Source: Timema cristinae (Eukaryota > Arthropoda > Insecta > Phasmatodea > Timematidae). From it: a stretch of DNA of 64,000 nucleotides. A program made the position numbers and the translations under genes. The stretch spans positions 69,885,941-69,949,940 of the forward strand of contig JBCFYV010011172.1 of NCBI GenBank assembly GCA_039000515.1, in the 5' to 3' direction. Of the stretch, positions 1 through 40,300 are shown piece after piece (within the stretch, counting starts at the first letter, position 1; every line of letters starts with the position of its first letter). The notes under the pieces are model-generated. The model searched no databases and was not told the origin of the DNA. It was given only the letters and a program-made list of their open reading frames with translations.

Positions 1-277
1 GTTCTGAGAATCGTGTCCCTTCCCTCGCCTTCCTCTTGTCCACCATGACTTGGAGAACATTCACTACTTTGCCCCGATCGGGAAGCTAGTTGCTTCGTTT
101 GGAGGTCTTTGCTCAGCAATTTTAAATGTCATAATTATTTTAAGAAAAACTAGAAAAAAGGTTTATTTAATTCTAATATTTCCCTTGTTTATATAGCTTA
201 TAGTTGTTTGTATGAATAACTTGGTGTTTAGGTGGGAGGGCACGTTCCCTTGTGCCCTTTAGAACGAGCCGCCACTG
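1..277 (-). mobile_element. hAT transposon end, second copy of the 17.3-20.1 kb element
   Basis: The segment matches 19835-20132 nearly base for base apart from scattered changes and a small indel, and it ends in the same inverted terminus (GAGCCGCCACTG at 266-277). Its other end lies outside the window, so completeness cannot be judged. Confidence 0.75.
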
Positions 278-1020
278 CCAACGAGTAGCCAGCATTAAGT
301 AATACATCAAATCGTAGTATAACAAAAACATTTTGAAATTAGCACTGGTTCTTTTTACCATCTGTAGCTTGTATGATCATGACAGGCGACTCATATTGCT
401 AGTGAGTTTTCCCTCATAAAATTTCAAAACTAACATAGTTTTTTATATTATGGTTTGTAACTTATCTCACATGTTTTAAAAACCAGTGGATATGTTAATA
501 TTAATTAACATATATAATATGGACAAATAATAATAATAATAATAATGAAAATAATGTGGAAAAATGCCAGTTCTGGGCATATCTGGACCAGTTATGGCCA
601 GGTATGATTTTTCTACATGGGAAGAATAATTTACGTATTTTGACCAAAATTGTTTATGTCATAAAAACTGCAAAAATACTTAACTTACATTTCTTTCCGG
701 CTACCCTTATTGTGAATCATCAAATGAGATGCTATCTCACAACAGATATGTATGCCTATATATTAGCTTAAACATTTAAGAAGATAATGAAAATAGCTAT
801 CTTGAAAATAACAACTGAGCTAGTATTTGAAACAAGCTTATTAATACTATTTAGACAGTGTTTAAAAATGTAGTAAAAAGTATTTCTGCAAATATTATAT
901 TTTCACTGTTTCAACCGTAACTTGACAAATTAATTTTGTTTTTTTTATCTGTGATTAACGTGAGATGTGTGTTACTTTATTTGATCTATGGAGATCTGAT
1001 TTGCTTTTGTTTCATTACAG
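278..1020. other. Region upstream of PSMA7 exon 1
   Basis: AT-rich DNA with a short (AAT)n run at 528-545. By position the PSMA7 promoter or first non-coding exon could lie here, but I see no distinct TATA box, initiator or CpG-rich core. Confidence 0.3.
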
Positions 1021-28579
<27,559 letters not shown>

Positions 28580-29825
28580 GAAAAATAGTAATTTATAAAA
28601 GTGCTTTAAAACTTCTGAATTTGTAAACTTGTCCAATTTTTTTATCTGCAAATAAATAATATTAAATTAATATGAATTATTCTTCTGGTGGTCACATAGT
28701 ACATTGAGAAACCAAACATTTTATTTTTATTCAAATTAGTTTATTCAATCCATAGTAATATGTCAAATACACATAATGAACTGCAATTTTTAACAACAAA
28801 TAAAAATAATCATTTAAATCTCATAACAAAAATAAACTTTATAACTAATTTAAAAACTGTTACAACAATTCTGAACTTAATTTATATATTTAATTCTATA
28901 AGGATGGAAAGAGGGGGTTATAGGGGGAAGTGCAGTATCTCTGGCTAGGAGTGTGAAAACAGTGTTCAGTCAAATGCTACTTAGTACCGATTTAAAGATG
29001 TGTGTTTTGGTTCGATCAAATAGGAACATAATAAAACTATTTTATTTTTTGTTTGGAGGAAAGGGGTCAGAAAATGTGGCTTATGATATATGATATTTTA
29101 AGAAGTGATTATTCAAGCTATTTGTTAGATTAGGGGTAACATTAGGTTAAAATTAGCAAAAAAAGTTTTCTGCACCCAATTAGACCTTATACTCTTACTG
29201 TATTATATATTATATATTTTTAATTCAAACAATTAAAAGAAAACTTAAAACTATCACATAAATTTATGAAACATCAGAACAAATAGTTTTACAAGTATCT
29301 CATATTATATTATATATACATACACACACTATTGTATAGTACTCTATTAACAAACAAACTCATTTGAATTCATTAACAAGATTACAATTAATTTTTGATG
29401 TTAGATTTCATAGTTTCCATCAACCATCATTAAATTTTAGTTAATATATAAAATATAATTCAGAAAAATAATTAGAAATCAAATGCGCCTAAATGTTCTC
29501 ACCAATGCCTTTGCATTTGACAAAGCCATTTTAATGACTATGCTTACATTTATTTCTAATCGCTAAAAGCCATGTGACTTTTATAAAGTAAAAATAAAAT
29601 CTTAATATAACACTGTTAGTGTGGATTTTGGGGAAAAAAAACGGTAAGTGGCAAAACAATTTTAATGCCAGGCAGGTTTATCTATATATGATAAATAAAT
29701 TAACATAAGGGGTCTGCAAGCTTGCATTTTTTCATTCGAGTTTGGTGTTAGGAGGGATAGCCAGCACACTTACCTTGGTGATACTGGAGTAGAAATCGTT
29801 TATATGAACACACAAAAAATATACA
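28580..29825. other. Intergenic, downstream of PSMA7
   Basis: AT-rich DNA holding the PSMA7 3' UTR and polyadenylation hexamer. No gene or named repeat recognised beyond that. Confidence 0.4.
28651..28656 (+). terminator. PSMA7: Probable PSMA7 polyadenylation signal
   Basis: A canonical AATAAA lies 72 bp past the PSMA7 stop codon, with ATTAAA about 10 bp further on. This is inferred from motif and position only. Confidence 0.6.
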
Positions 29826-29827
29826 AA

Positions 29828-29831
29828 CACA

Positions 29832-29865
<34 letters not shown>

Positions 29866-29945
29866 GCACCGTGTCTTACTGCCCGTTGGGTTTATACGCT
29901 AATGTGTAATGGTAGGGTGATTGTGAGATGAAATGAAGGACCTAC
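29828..29945 (-). repeat. 5'-truncated SINE, family B, with (ATT)n tail
   Basis: The complement of the shared tail (AGCACCGTGTCTTACTGCCC) follows an (ATT)n run, and the body (GGTAGGGTGATTGTGAGATG) is the complement of the body of the copy at about 32165-32455. Confidence 0.82.
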
Positions 29946-29949
29946 ATTT

Positions 29950-30850
29950 TAATAGAAAAACATAATCAAAATGGTTTCAACACATGTCTTTCGACACATT
30001 AAAATTACTCTAATACTAAAAAAAGTTCTTAAAGTTGATGTTTTAATGAGCTAATATTTCCCCAAAATAAATCTGCTTAACTTTAACTACGCTATAATAA
30101 AACGTAAGAATCACAAGCAGAAATTTGTACTGTTTCATATTAAGTTTATTAGTCCTTAATGTAATAATCACACATATTCCATTCCTATACGCATAGTTGC
30201 ACATATTATTTATGCCTTATGTGGGCTCTCACTAAAAATGATCTTACAAAATATATTTCTATTCAATTATTAATCCTTTTCTAAAATTTTATTTTCATTT
30301 AGGACCTAAATTAAAAATTTAACATTAAGAATATACATGGATTATTTTTAAACTTAGGATATTTAAAACAGTATTAAATATCTTCAACTACAAAACTAGC
30401 ATTAGTTACTATTTAATTATAGAATAGTGTTGATTAACCTGTTTAAAATCAGTGTTGATCAACATTTCAATACATTTCTTTTACCAAATCTACCAATTTT
30501 AAAGTATGAACATAAACTTTTATAAGCATTAAAAATTGAAATGAAATAGGTGCTGTAAAAAGATAATTTATAGTGTGAGCCCATATAAGGCATATATGCA
30601 ACTATGTGAATGGTAATGGCAACGGAACAGAAGTGATTCGTGTGCATACATTAAGGACTAATTGCTTGTGATTCTTACATTTTCTTATAGGTTAATTAAA
30701 GTTATGCAGGCTTATTTCGGGGAAATATTTACTTATTAAAACGTCAATTTTATAAACTTTTTATTTATTTTTAGTGTTATTTTAATGTCTTTAAAAAGAT
30801 CAGTGTTAAAACCATTTTGATTAATTTCTACTTTTTAATTTTTTTAGTGC
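29950..30850. repeat. Long imperfect palindrome (two arms of about 280 bp)
   Basis: The arms at about 29960-30245 and 30550-30835 are inverted copies. Matching blocks include ATCAAAATGGTTTCAACAC, AATATTTCCCCAAAATAA, GTAAGAATCACAAGCA, TTAGTCCTTAATGTA and ATAGTTGCACAT, each with its complement in the other arm in reverse order. The spacer of about 300 bp is AT-rich. The arms have diverged and carry small indels. It is most likely an old foldback or MITE-type element; no terminus or target duplication was fixed. Confidence 0.8.
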
Positions 30851-32160
30851 TGTTCTTATTTTAAAATCAGGTTATTTTAAGTGTTCTTTATTTTTTTAAA
30901 CCAATATTTCTATTTTTAGCTTTTTTATAAAGTATTTACTATTTATAAAAATTAGTATCATTCTTATTTTAAGAACCTGTGTTGTTTTCATATTTTTAAA
31001 ATGGCACATGTATTTCCATTTTTTTTTACTGGTAACATTTCAATATTATGAATATACTTGAATTTGGGAGATTTTTGGAATACTTGAATTGAGTTTGACT
31101 CGAATAAGGAAACCCAAGCTTACAGAATCCTACTGCCCATCTGGGGTATCCACATTTAACCACACATGTGGGGTAGGTAGAATAAAGAGTAAATATACTT
31201 TTATTTGCTTGGCAGGAGAAGGAGGAAGCTGATTAATAAAAATCACTCCCAATGCCCTTTGTTGGAATTTGATTATTGACATCACTGACAAACCAAACAA
31301 GCATGACATTAAGTCCACATGCTTGATTTAATCATTATAAATTGCTTATATAATTACTATACGAATGTGAAGATGTCTCGCAATAGATATTTTGAAAGCT
31401 TTGCTAGACAGCAAGGGAGGTCAAAGAGATGGGAGGAGCATATAACAGAAAGTGTTCAAGTGAGAGGAGAAGAATCGTGGAATGATAAAGAAATATGGAG
31501 GCATTTTCTAGACAGTTTTTCTACAGTGTCTTATTATATACTTCCAAGCCATAAGGCAATAATTTAGCAAATTTAACAATTATTTGACTTGGATTTTTGG
31601 TGTGCTATATACCTAGCTAGAATAAGACACTTAGAACAGATGTATATTAGTTTTATGCAGTTTGCACTCTAAAATTATGAACAATTCATGTAGCCATATA
31701 AATTTCAAAAAAATATATTTATCAATTTTTAACCAAAAGTGTAAATTATAGCCAGCTCTTGACTTATACATTTAATTATGCATTTTTGGATTATCATAGC
31801 AGTGTTATCACCATTTTGCCATTTTCAAGTACCCTTCGCTTATCCTGAAAAGTTGTAAGCTTACCTTTCATGGCCCCACTATGGCACAGCTTATAAAAGA
31901 GTACCATAATGTAGCCCGTCAAGGTAAGACTGCTATTTTCCAGGGTAAACTGAGTGCAAAGTCATTTGTTTGGAATTACACTTAAAATGATGTGTCATTG
32001 AATGTAGAGTAGATACAAACAGGCACTTGCATAACAATTGTTAACATAGTTTGAATGATATTTTTGTTTTCATTACTGTCATTAATAAATAAGTACAATT
32101 TAAAATAAAGTATACTGAATTTTAAAAAATTGGAACAATTGGTTTTTAGGCATCAATCAT
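30851..32160. other. Intergenic, mostly unassigned
   Basis: AT-rich sequence. On the + strand at about 31375-31510 a frame (GRSKRWEEHITESVQ, then ESWNDKEIWRHFL) resembles the C-terminal tail of insect LINE ORF2, a possible small LINE remnant. Confidence 0.35.
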
Positions 32161-32164
32161 CCTT

Positions 32165-32422
32165 ACCATCCTACACCTTAGCTCAGTCAGTAGCATGTCT
32201 ACCTAATGAACCAAGGGTCCCAAGTGCTATTCCCAGCATGGCTTACCCCTTTCACATTGATAAATTAATCCACTGACAAGACATCTTGTGAATGTGGGGA
32301 ATGCCAGGCCTCCACCGTGGTTCGGATTCCACGTTAAACTGTAGGTCCATTTCATCTCACAATCACCCTACCATTACACAGCGTAAGTGCGTATAACCCG
32401 AACAGGTAGTAAGACGCAGTGC

Positions 32423-32455
<33 letters not shown>
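32165..32455 (+). repeat. tRNA-derived SINE, family B
   Basis: The tRNA-like head (CTTAGCTCAGTCAGTAGCAT, B-box-like AGTGCTATTCCC) differs from family A. The body contains TCTCACAATCACCCTACCAT and the tail is the shared one (GTATAACCCGAACAGGTAGT, then GCAGTGCTAATAATAATAAT). Confidence 0.82.
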
Positions 32456-32457
<2 letters not shown>

Positions 32458-32459
32458 TA

Positions 32460-34222
32460 ATGACCGGGGAATGGATGTTGTGCTTGTCCTAGTCTTAAGC
32501 TAGATTAAAAAACATTTGAAGCTATGACAACCCTAAAACAGTAATGGATGTAAAGTAAATTTCCCTTACCTTTGTCCAAAGACAAGTATATAACAAATCC
32601 TCAACCTTAAGGAAGTTTTGCTGCGCTTTTCATTGAGCCAGGTTGAGTTTATCAATACTGGGGGTTGCTAGTGTCAATGCTTAGTAATAATAGCACTTTC
32701 AAATATGCAGTTGTTAAACGACTCACTTTAAACATGCGTGTCATAAAGGAACCATACTAATTGTAATGTTCATTCTGCTTAAGCTCTTTGTGAGGAAAGA
32801 TTGTGGAAGAGGGTAATTGGGTCTCTCTCTCTACCTGTACCTAGTGATGTGGAAGCCAGCTGATTGACTCGAGAAGGATATTTGTCTACTTCTCTCTAGT
32901 GAAACCATGTTTAAAATGATTATTTTTTTAAATACCTCTTGCTGGCATTTAGTGATACCCGTATTGAAGGACTGAAGCTCTCCCATGGAGCGCAGCCATT
33001 TTAATCTGAAGGGTGTTTGTGCCCTATTTATTTACCATTGTAAAATTTTGTTTGTTTTACATGGCCATTACCAAGCACTCAACCACCGTGTATTTTGAGA
33101 GTTAGGTGTACTTAGAAACCTTTTGTTTTAATCACATATAATCTAAATAAGGTAAGTGTGACATGAATTTTATAAGTCTAAAATTAGAGTATTACTTGTC
33201 TTAATTATTTTGGTCTATGCCATCTTGTCCTTATTTACAGTCTATAAAATGTTCTCACAAGTGTATTTTTCATATCACAACTATATCCTTAGTTTATCAG
33301 TCAGCCGAGGAAATGTGACATTCGATCTTTGTAAAGAGGGTTAGCAGAAGTGAAAATAACTTAGGGGGAGGGTGGTTGTAAAGGTGGTTGAAGCTATAAT
33401 ACCGGACAAGCATTTCAGAAGTTCAACACATATATTAACGGTAACAAATGGAACAGCTTCTAAGCAAGTTTTGTCTTAAGCAAATATGGTTAAATAGTAG
33501 CAATAACATTCACATTTATACAATAAATAACATTATGAATAAACTATATCTCATTCAAACAAAGACTAACAATAAATAATTTATCTTATTTTTTGTCTAA
33601 TTCATATTATTGTGATGGCAGCATAGTGACTTTATAACATTATAACATTGAACCATTCATCTTTGACTTGACCTACTCTTAGTGGTAAATTAGGTCTAAC
33701 ATGGATTGACCTTGGCTGTAATGGTACTACTATAACATCTTTGTAATGAAGAATGTAACTTAATTCATCCTCCATGATAACTCAGAAATTAACATCCTGA
33801 TCAATATGTATCTGCAATCACAGATGTTTGTTTTCAATGAATTGTTTTGATGACAGTGAAGGAAATTAAGATCTTAATTAAGAAGTTTCAACTTGTACTC
33901 GTAAATATTTAACATTATTTTTATAAATTCTTTAACGTTTGATATTTTTACCCTTCACTTTCAGTGAAAGTTTATAGCTAAAGTTTATAAGCTATGACCT
34001 TAGTATAGTGTTTCAAAGTAATATCTTTCAGAGTAAACTGAATGTACATGACATACATATTTCATATTGTTGATTATTTTCATGCCATTACTTGTCAGCA
34101 AAAACATAACCATTAATTTGATGGGGATGGCCAAAATGATGCACTTTTATATTGTGGTTTTGTTGTTTTGAATATTTAATTTTTGTTCAATTTATGGTAG
34201 TTCAAAGTGTCCCAGAGCATTT
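32460..34222. other. Intergenic between the convergent PSMA7 and HSF-like genes
   Basis: AT-rich sequence that should include the 3' UTR of the HSF-like gene at its right edge. No other feature recognised. Confidence 0.4.
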
Positions 34223-34379
34223 CTATTTTGGATCCAGTAAATGTCTCACCTTGTCACCAGGTGCCATACTTGCCATGTAGTCAAGCAACTGTTGGACTGA
34301 GACAGCAGCACTCTCTTGTTCGTCAGATAGTTCTTTTATTTGGGTTTGTAGCTCCATTAATTGAATGTCGGGAGCACCC
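34223..34379 (-). CDS. HSF-like gene, terminal coding exon 5
   Basis: The exon encodes residues 321-372 ([20 protein letters not shown] onward, ending HLLDPK) and a TAG stop at 34225-34223. The acceptor is GTTTATTTTAG. A possible ATTAAA polyadenylation hexamer on the - strand lies at 34180-34175. Charge periodicity suggests a helix or short coiled coil. Confidence 0.72.
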
Positions 34380-37300
34380 CTAAAATAAACAAGGTATGCA
34401 TTTCTCATTTCATCATTTCTCTGTTTTGGTTTAAATTACATTTACAAATGCTAGTTCCCAATTCTGTGACTTAAGTTTAAGGTTCTTAATAGAAATGAAA
34501 TTCACTCCCTTGGTTTTTCTTAACTTTCTTTTACACTTTTTGATATATTTATGACAAAATTGTTGAAACAAGTATTTTATAATTATATTACCCTCCTCGT
34601 TTACGGCTCTTATTTTTCAAATACAATTTGTTTTCTTAATATGTAGAAACAAATTTTTAACCTGAATAGAAAATAATTAGCAACAATTATTTTAATTATT
34701 ACCCCAAAAAGTACCCAAAGATATAATTTTAAAGCCCATTTGCAATTTATAGCGAGTATGAACTAGTCATTAATCTTGGCTAAACAAGTTTTGTTGAAGG
34801 GTCATTTTAAAAAAAGGTGTTTAATTGCTGCCTCCACCAGACATCATAAGGATGTGGAAAAGGATGATTAGAAGCTTTCAATGGTCCTTTTCTCACAAAC
34901 ATAAATAATAAAGGCAATTTGTCCCGCAATAAACTGTCATCTCTTAAATAGTTTTTTTTTGTTTATTTATTAAATTTCATAAATTATTTTTGATCAACAT
35001 CTTATAAATCACCTAAAATAATGAATAAATAAATTTAATTTTCTAGATCTAATTAGTAGATACATTAATAAAATAAATATGCTGTTTTACATTTTGTTTT
35101 GAAATATTTATAATATTACAAAACATATTTCTAAGATTAGTTTATATCAAATAAATTCCTATGATCAATAATAAATTGTTAATAAAATAATGTGTTTAAT
35201 TAGTTTTTCAAAAGTATCTATTTTGTAAGCACTTCTCACTACCACTTGGTGTTATACGTGTATAAACTGATTACGCTAATGTATTAGAGATAAGGAAGGT
35301 TGAGTTTAGAGCAAGTGTACCCACATTTGTGTGGAGAGAGGGGGAAACCATTTATAACTAAACACCCTCAGCACACCTGACCAGGATTTAAAAACCGATC
35401 TCCCTTACATTGGAAATCCAGTCTATTATGAGAGTGACAAATTAGACCATATGACCACCAAAGCGGGTCTCACCAATGTTACCATTGGAATATATGTGAA
35501 TAAAATTTAGATGTTGTGCGGTGAACTAATAAAATACACTTATTTCCCCTCAAATTGAGGATGATGCCATGAAAGTATTTCTTTCAATGGAATGAAAATC
35601 AATACAAACAGTGTATTATATTTGATGCAATAGTGTATAAGCGGGTTGTTTCACTTAGACACTAAGGGAGAATGGGGTGAGTTGCAACAACTTTTTTATA
35701 TAATTGTCAAAGTAGTAAAATGATGTGTCATTGACATTTTGTTGGTCTTGAATAGTGTCATCATCTGCTGAGTTACAGAAACGCTGTGCACTATTATTTG
35801 TCCATCATTATCATCAGTGTGTTTTAATTACACCCTTTTTTTAGATAGTTGATAAAATTAGTTTTTTATAGTTTCTAATGTCAACGTAAAAATATTAGGG
35901 TTTTTTATTTAATTTGTGCTTTTATGATAAATTTATTATATTTTTAGATTTTTTTCTTTTGTTTTAGTACCTTAAAACCTAGTAGGGTGTGTGGTAACAA
36001 CAAATGAAATTCACCCATGAGTCTTGCTACAGTGATTATCTCATCTTGGTGTATTAAAACTATTGTTGTTACTAAAAGTGTTATAATAAACAAACATAGC
36101 GTTTTACTCAACGATAATGCCTTAGTCATATTCTCATGATGATTTTTTTCAAAAGACCTTCATATTTATTATTTTTTAATAACATACAATAATTTAAATT
36201 TTATAAGGAAAAATGTTTGCTTAGTAAACTTAACTATCCTAATATTGAGATTATAACATACTATTACTTTTTACAGATCCAGGTTGTACACTTGTTAGAA
36301 TAAGTTGTTTTTTGTATTTTAGGAAGGGTAGCGACCTCTAGCGGTACACACTATAAACAGCAAGAAAGAGATAGCTAAGTGCTCAGTTTCTGTGTTTGAT
36401 GAAAAGTGTAAACATCGTAGATATGTTAAAGCATGTATTTTTTGTCTTTGTGAAAATACATATACATCTAATACATATCTCCTAACAACACTTACAACAG
36501 GAAAACCAAATAAGGAACAGTGCTCACACATGTTATACACAGCGCTCCCTGGTTATAATTGAAAATTGGTTACAAAAATAATATACTTTATGAAAATAGC
36601 CGAAGAACTTATTTTTCACTACTAAACATCTCATTATATATTAAAATTTTAAAAAGTAAAATCACTGGGGATCAGGAAAGGAAAATGAAATCAGTTTTCC
36701 TAACTGACACCTGAGAAGAAAATGTTGGAAGAGAAAAAGTGGCCTACAGAGAAAATTAAAATTTAAGATAGAAAATACTAAGCAAATAGGGTCAACATAA
36801 AAAAAATTGTTTATCTGGTAAAAAGTGACTAAATTTTATAGACACATTTGGATGAAAACTAGGATGAGTTTTGTGTAGCTTGAAAGGGAAACTATGGTTT
36901 CAACTTAAATGGGGAACAAAGGATTCATTATACTGACAGACTGCAAATTTTGGGCCCATTGGCATTATGACAAAGAAAATCCTTTTTATATGTGTATAAA
37001 ATGTAATTCTAACATCTATTTGAAGGATCTTAACTAAATGTTAAAGTAGAATAAATGTTCTTCTAAATATTTGTTGCTTTTCTTCATCCTAGATCCGATT
37101 GTAAAAATTTGTTGCAAATTGTCTAGTATGCCACATGAAACTTGTATTTCTATTTTGTTACACATGAATGAATACATCTATAAAATATAATTACTTATTT
37201 CCTAAAACTGAACTTGTAATGTTCATATTTGATTTATAAGAAGTAATAAATGACATATGTTATTAATAATAACACCTAAACATGTTATCATAGAAGACTA

Positions 37301-40300
37301 AGCTACTATCAAATAAGGATAAGGGAATAAAAATAAAAAAGATATAATTTTGTGTTTATTCTGTGGTTGATTCTTGCCTCAGGTGTATTATATTTTGTAA
37401 GTGTATATTTTAAGCCTTATTGGATATAACTATATTCTGAACTCTCTCTCAATTTTGTTACTTTATGTGTTGTGTGGCTCAACCCAAATCAAAGATCAAT
37501 TCTAAAAACACTATATTTTATTCTGAAGTAAATAAATTATTTAATAACTTGTGCTGATGGTGTCAGTCCTATTTGGGTGATTCAAAAAAGAAAACCATTC
37601 TAAGTTATAGGGAGTCAAGATAGGGGTGAATTGGATCCAGGACATAGAAAGTAGTGCCACGAAATATATTAAATTATTCTGGGGAAGGAAAACTAGAGTT
37701 AAGGAGTCAAAACTGGAAGTTTGAAAGAGAAGTTAGAAACAGGAATTTCTGAGACAAGCGTAGAAGAAAGTTGGTCTGTAAGAGAGAGAGGAACAGTTTA
37801 TTTTGGAGAAAATATATTTCTCATATTTATTCTAATTCTATTTATTCTATATAGCAAAAAATTGGCAAAAATTTGTCAGATTGTACATGGATGCTAACCA
37901 AATGTTTGATCGTTACTAGATACTTATTTACTCTGAGCCATCACTCTAAAAAGGTAAATCCACATTTCCCTAGTGATACAGTTTTCAGCCATGCAAGAAA
38001 TCAAAGCTGGTACCTTTAGCTCAGTAAACAGACACGCTACTGAATGAACTAAGGTGTCTGATTGGATAAACTGAGGAAATAATAAGAACAGCAGAAGAAG
38101 ATAGTAAACAATGTTTATACAGGTTGCTTAAGGTGACTAAAGAAAGGACAAAGGAAGAAGTATATGAACTATAAAGGAATAACACCTATGTGTCACTGTA
38201 CAAAAATATATGGGAAGGTACTGGAAAAGAAAATAAAGAAACTGGAAGGAAGGTGGAGAGAGGAATGACACAGATTTAGGGAACAGGGGTCTACAATAGA
38301 ATTGAGCTTCTCTATATGAAACTTTATGGTAAAAAGGTATGAATTTAGAAAGGAAATAAGACGGAAAAAGTATTTTAATAGTAAACTCCCGACAAACAAC
38401 TTACCTGCTTCTGTGCCCAGGGTGTAAGGCACCACCTCATGTTATACTAGACTGATAGTGACAGGGAGATAAGGGTTCAAATCCCAGTCAGGTTTACTGA
38501 GTTAGTTTTTTTTTACAAAATCTTGCCACACAAATGTGGGTACACTTGCTCTAAATTCAACCTTTCTCATTCCTAACTCACTATTGTGATTAGTACATAT
38601 ACATATAACCTGATCAGGTAATAAGACACGGTGCTAAAAAAATTTGCTTGCATTAAATTAAATGTTTTGTCTCTTATTCACATATATACTTAAAAAAATC
38701 AATTTTCTGGTTATTAAAGAACTTCCAAAAGAAGATAGTAAGAAATGTCATGAGAAACTTCTATGTAAAACATAACATACGCAACAGGTGGCAAACTCAA
38801 GTCTCCATTAGCTGATTCAGAAAACATCAAATCTTCTGCAATCCAACCCTCCATATCTGAAACATAAACATTACTTATGTGATATAACTTAATAGGTTAA
38901 TAAATCCTCATCTTTCCTTCTAGAATTTTAAAACAAAAAACATTTAGAGTGATAGCAACAACAAAGGGCTGCTTACAGATAGTAAAACTACTATAAGATA
39001 TTTAATTATTTTCAAAATTAGAAAACCATCACAATAAAGGATTGTTTTGCTAAGAGTTATTTTGCTAACATAACACATGCACCATACATATTTATTAATA
39101 CTAAATAGACTACTTAAACTAAACACAACTACAATTCAATAACTCTTTATTTTTATTTATCTTTTCTGGTTGTTTCTATGGGTCTTGATTTTAAAAAATT
39201 GGGCAAATTTTAAAACAACTTTATCATCCACCACACTACAAGAAAATGTAGAAAAACTATTGTCATCCACCCACACCGCATGGGATTGTTTAGTATCTTC
39301 TTATTTGCTAGACATACACAAAACATTACTTGTTGTTTGGCATGGCTTAGCGGTTATTTCCCTCCCTATTTTGCCCCTCTTCCAGCCACTTCACCGTAGT
39401 GTATCTCAAAATTCCCTACCCCTACCCTCGTCCACATACCAGTAACTTCTTTGACCCAATCCTTTTGCAATGTGCGTTTTGGTTCTCTGCGAAAAGTGTT
39501 GGAAAATATTATCCTAAGCCCACATCTTGGCGAACCTCTCTTGCTCTTTCTAGCAGGAGAATCAACTTACTATAGGCTCGGTGTGAACTGATTAGGTGAA
39601 ATAATATTTATGTGTTTTTATATATGATGTATTCATGGAAATGTGAGTGTTTAGGGGATCTCCTCTCGTTAAATAGTTATTAAGAAGAGCACACGCAATT
39701 CAAGATCATCTCTACCAGATCTTCATGTGTATCTCCTGATCAAGACAACATTCAAAGGTAGGGCTCGCAACAGACTACTCTTATATCCTCTAGTTTAAAC
39801 CCAGTCTTTGTTTTAGTCTAACTAAAACTGATCCTATTAATATTTTTTATTACAATAAATTTAATATATCTTTGGTTAATTAGATTGCACAGGGATCAAA
39901 CACTGACCTTTATGTTGGTTGAATTCCAACAAGTCAACAAACCTTGTAACTTTGCCGATTAAAAATTTGAATGTTACGAATACTGCTTTTGCTAACCTCG
40001 GTAAATTGTTGGCAGCTGGAAAGTGAAGTCATCACCACTTGCAAGAGATGTTCTGTCATCCCACATTTCATCTGGTTGAAGCTCCAACAAGCTCAACTCG
40101 GGGACATCTTCTAAAAAAAATACAAATACATAGAAATACATAGTTCACTTGTACTCGTTTGTTTAAATTCTCTTAGATATAGTCAAGAACATAACATTTA
40201 TTGACAATAGGATGTCAAGAATAGTGGTAGCAGGGAAGATGACATAATACAATCATCATCAATGTACATTGTCCTACAGAAGACAAAGATGACCTAGTAA

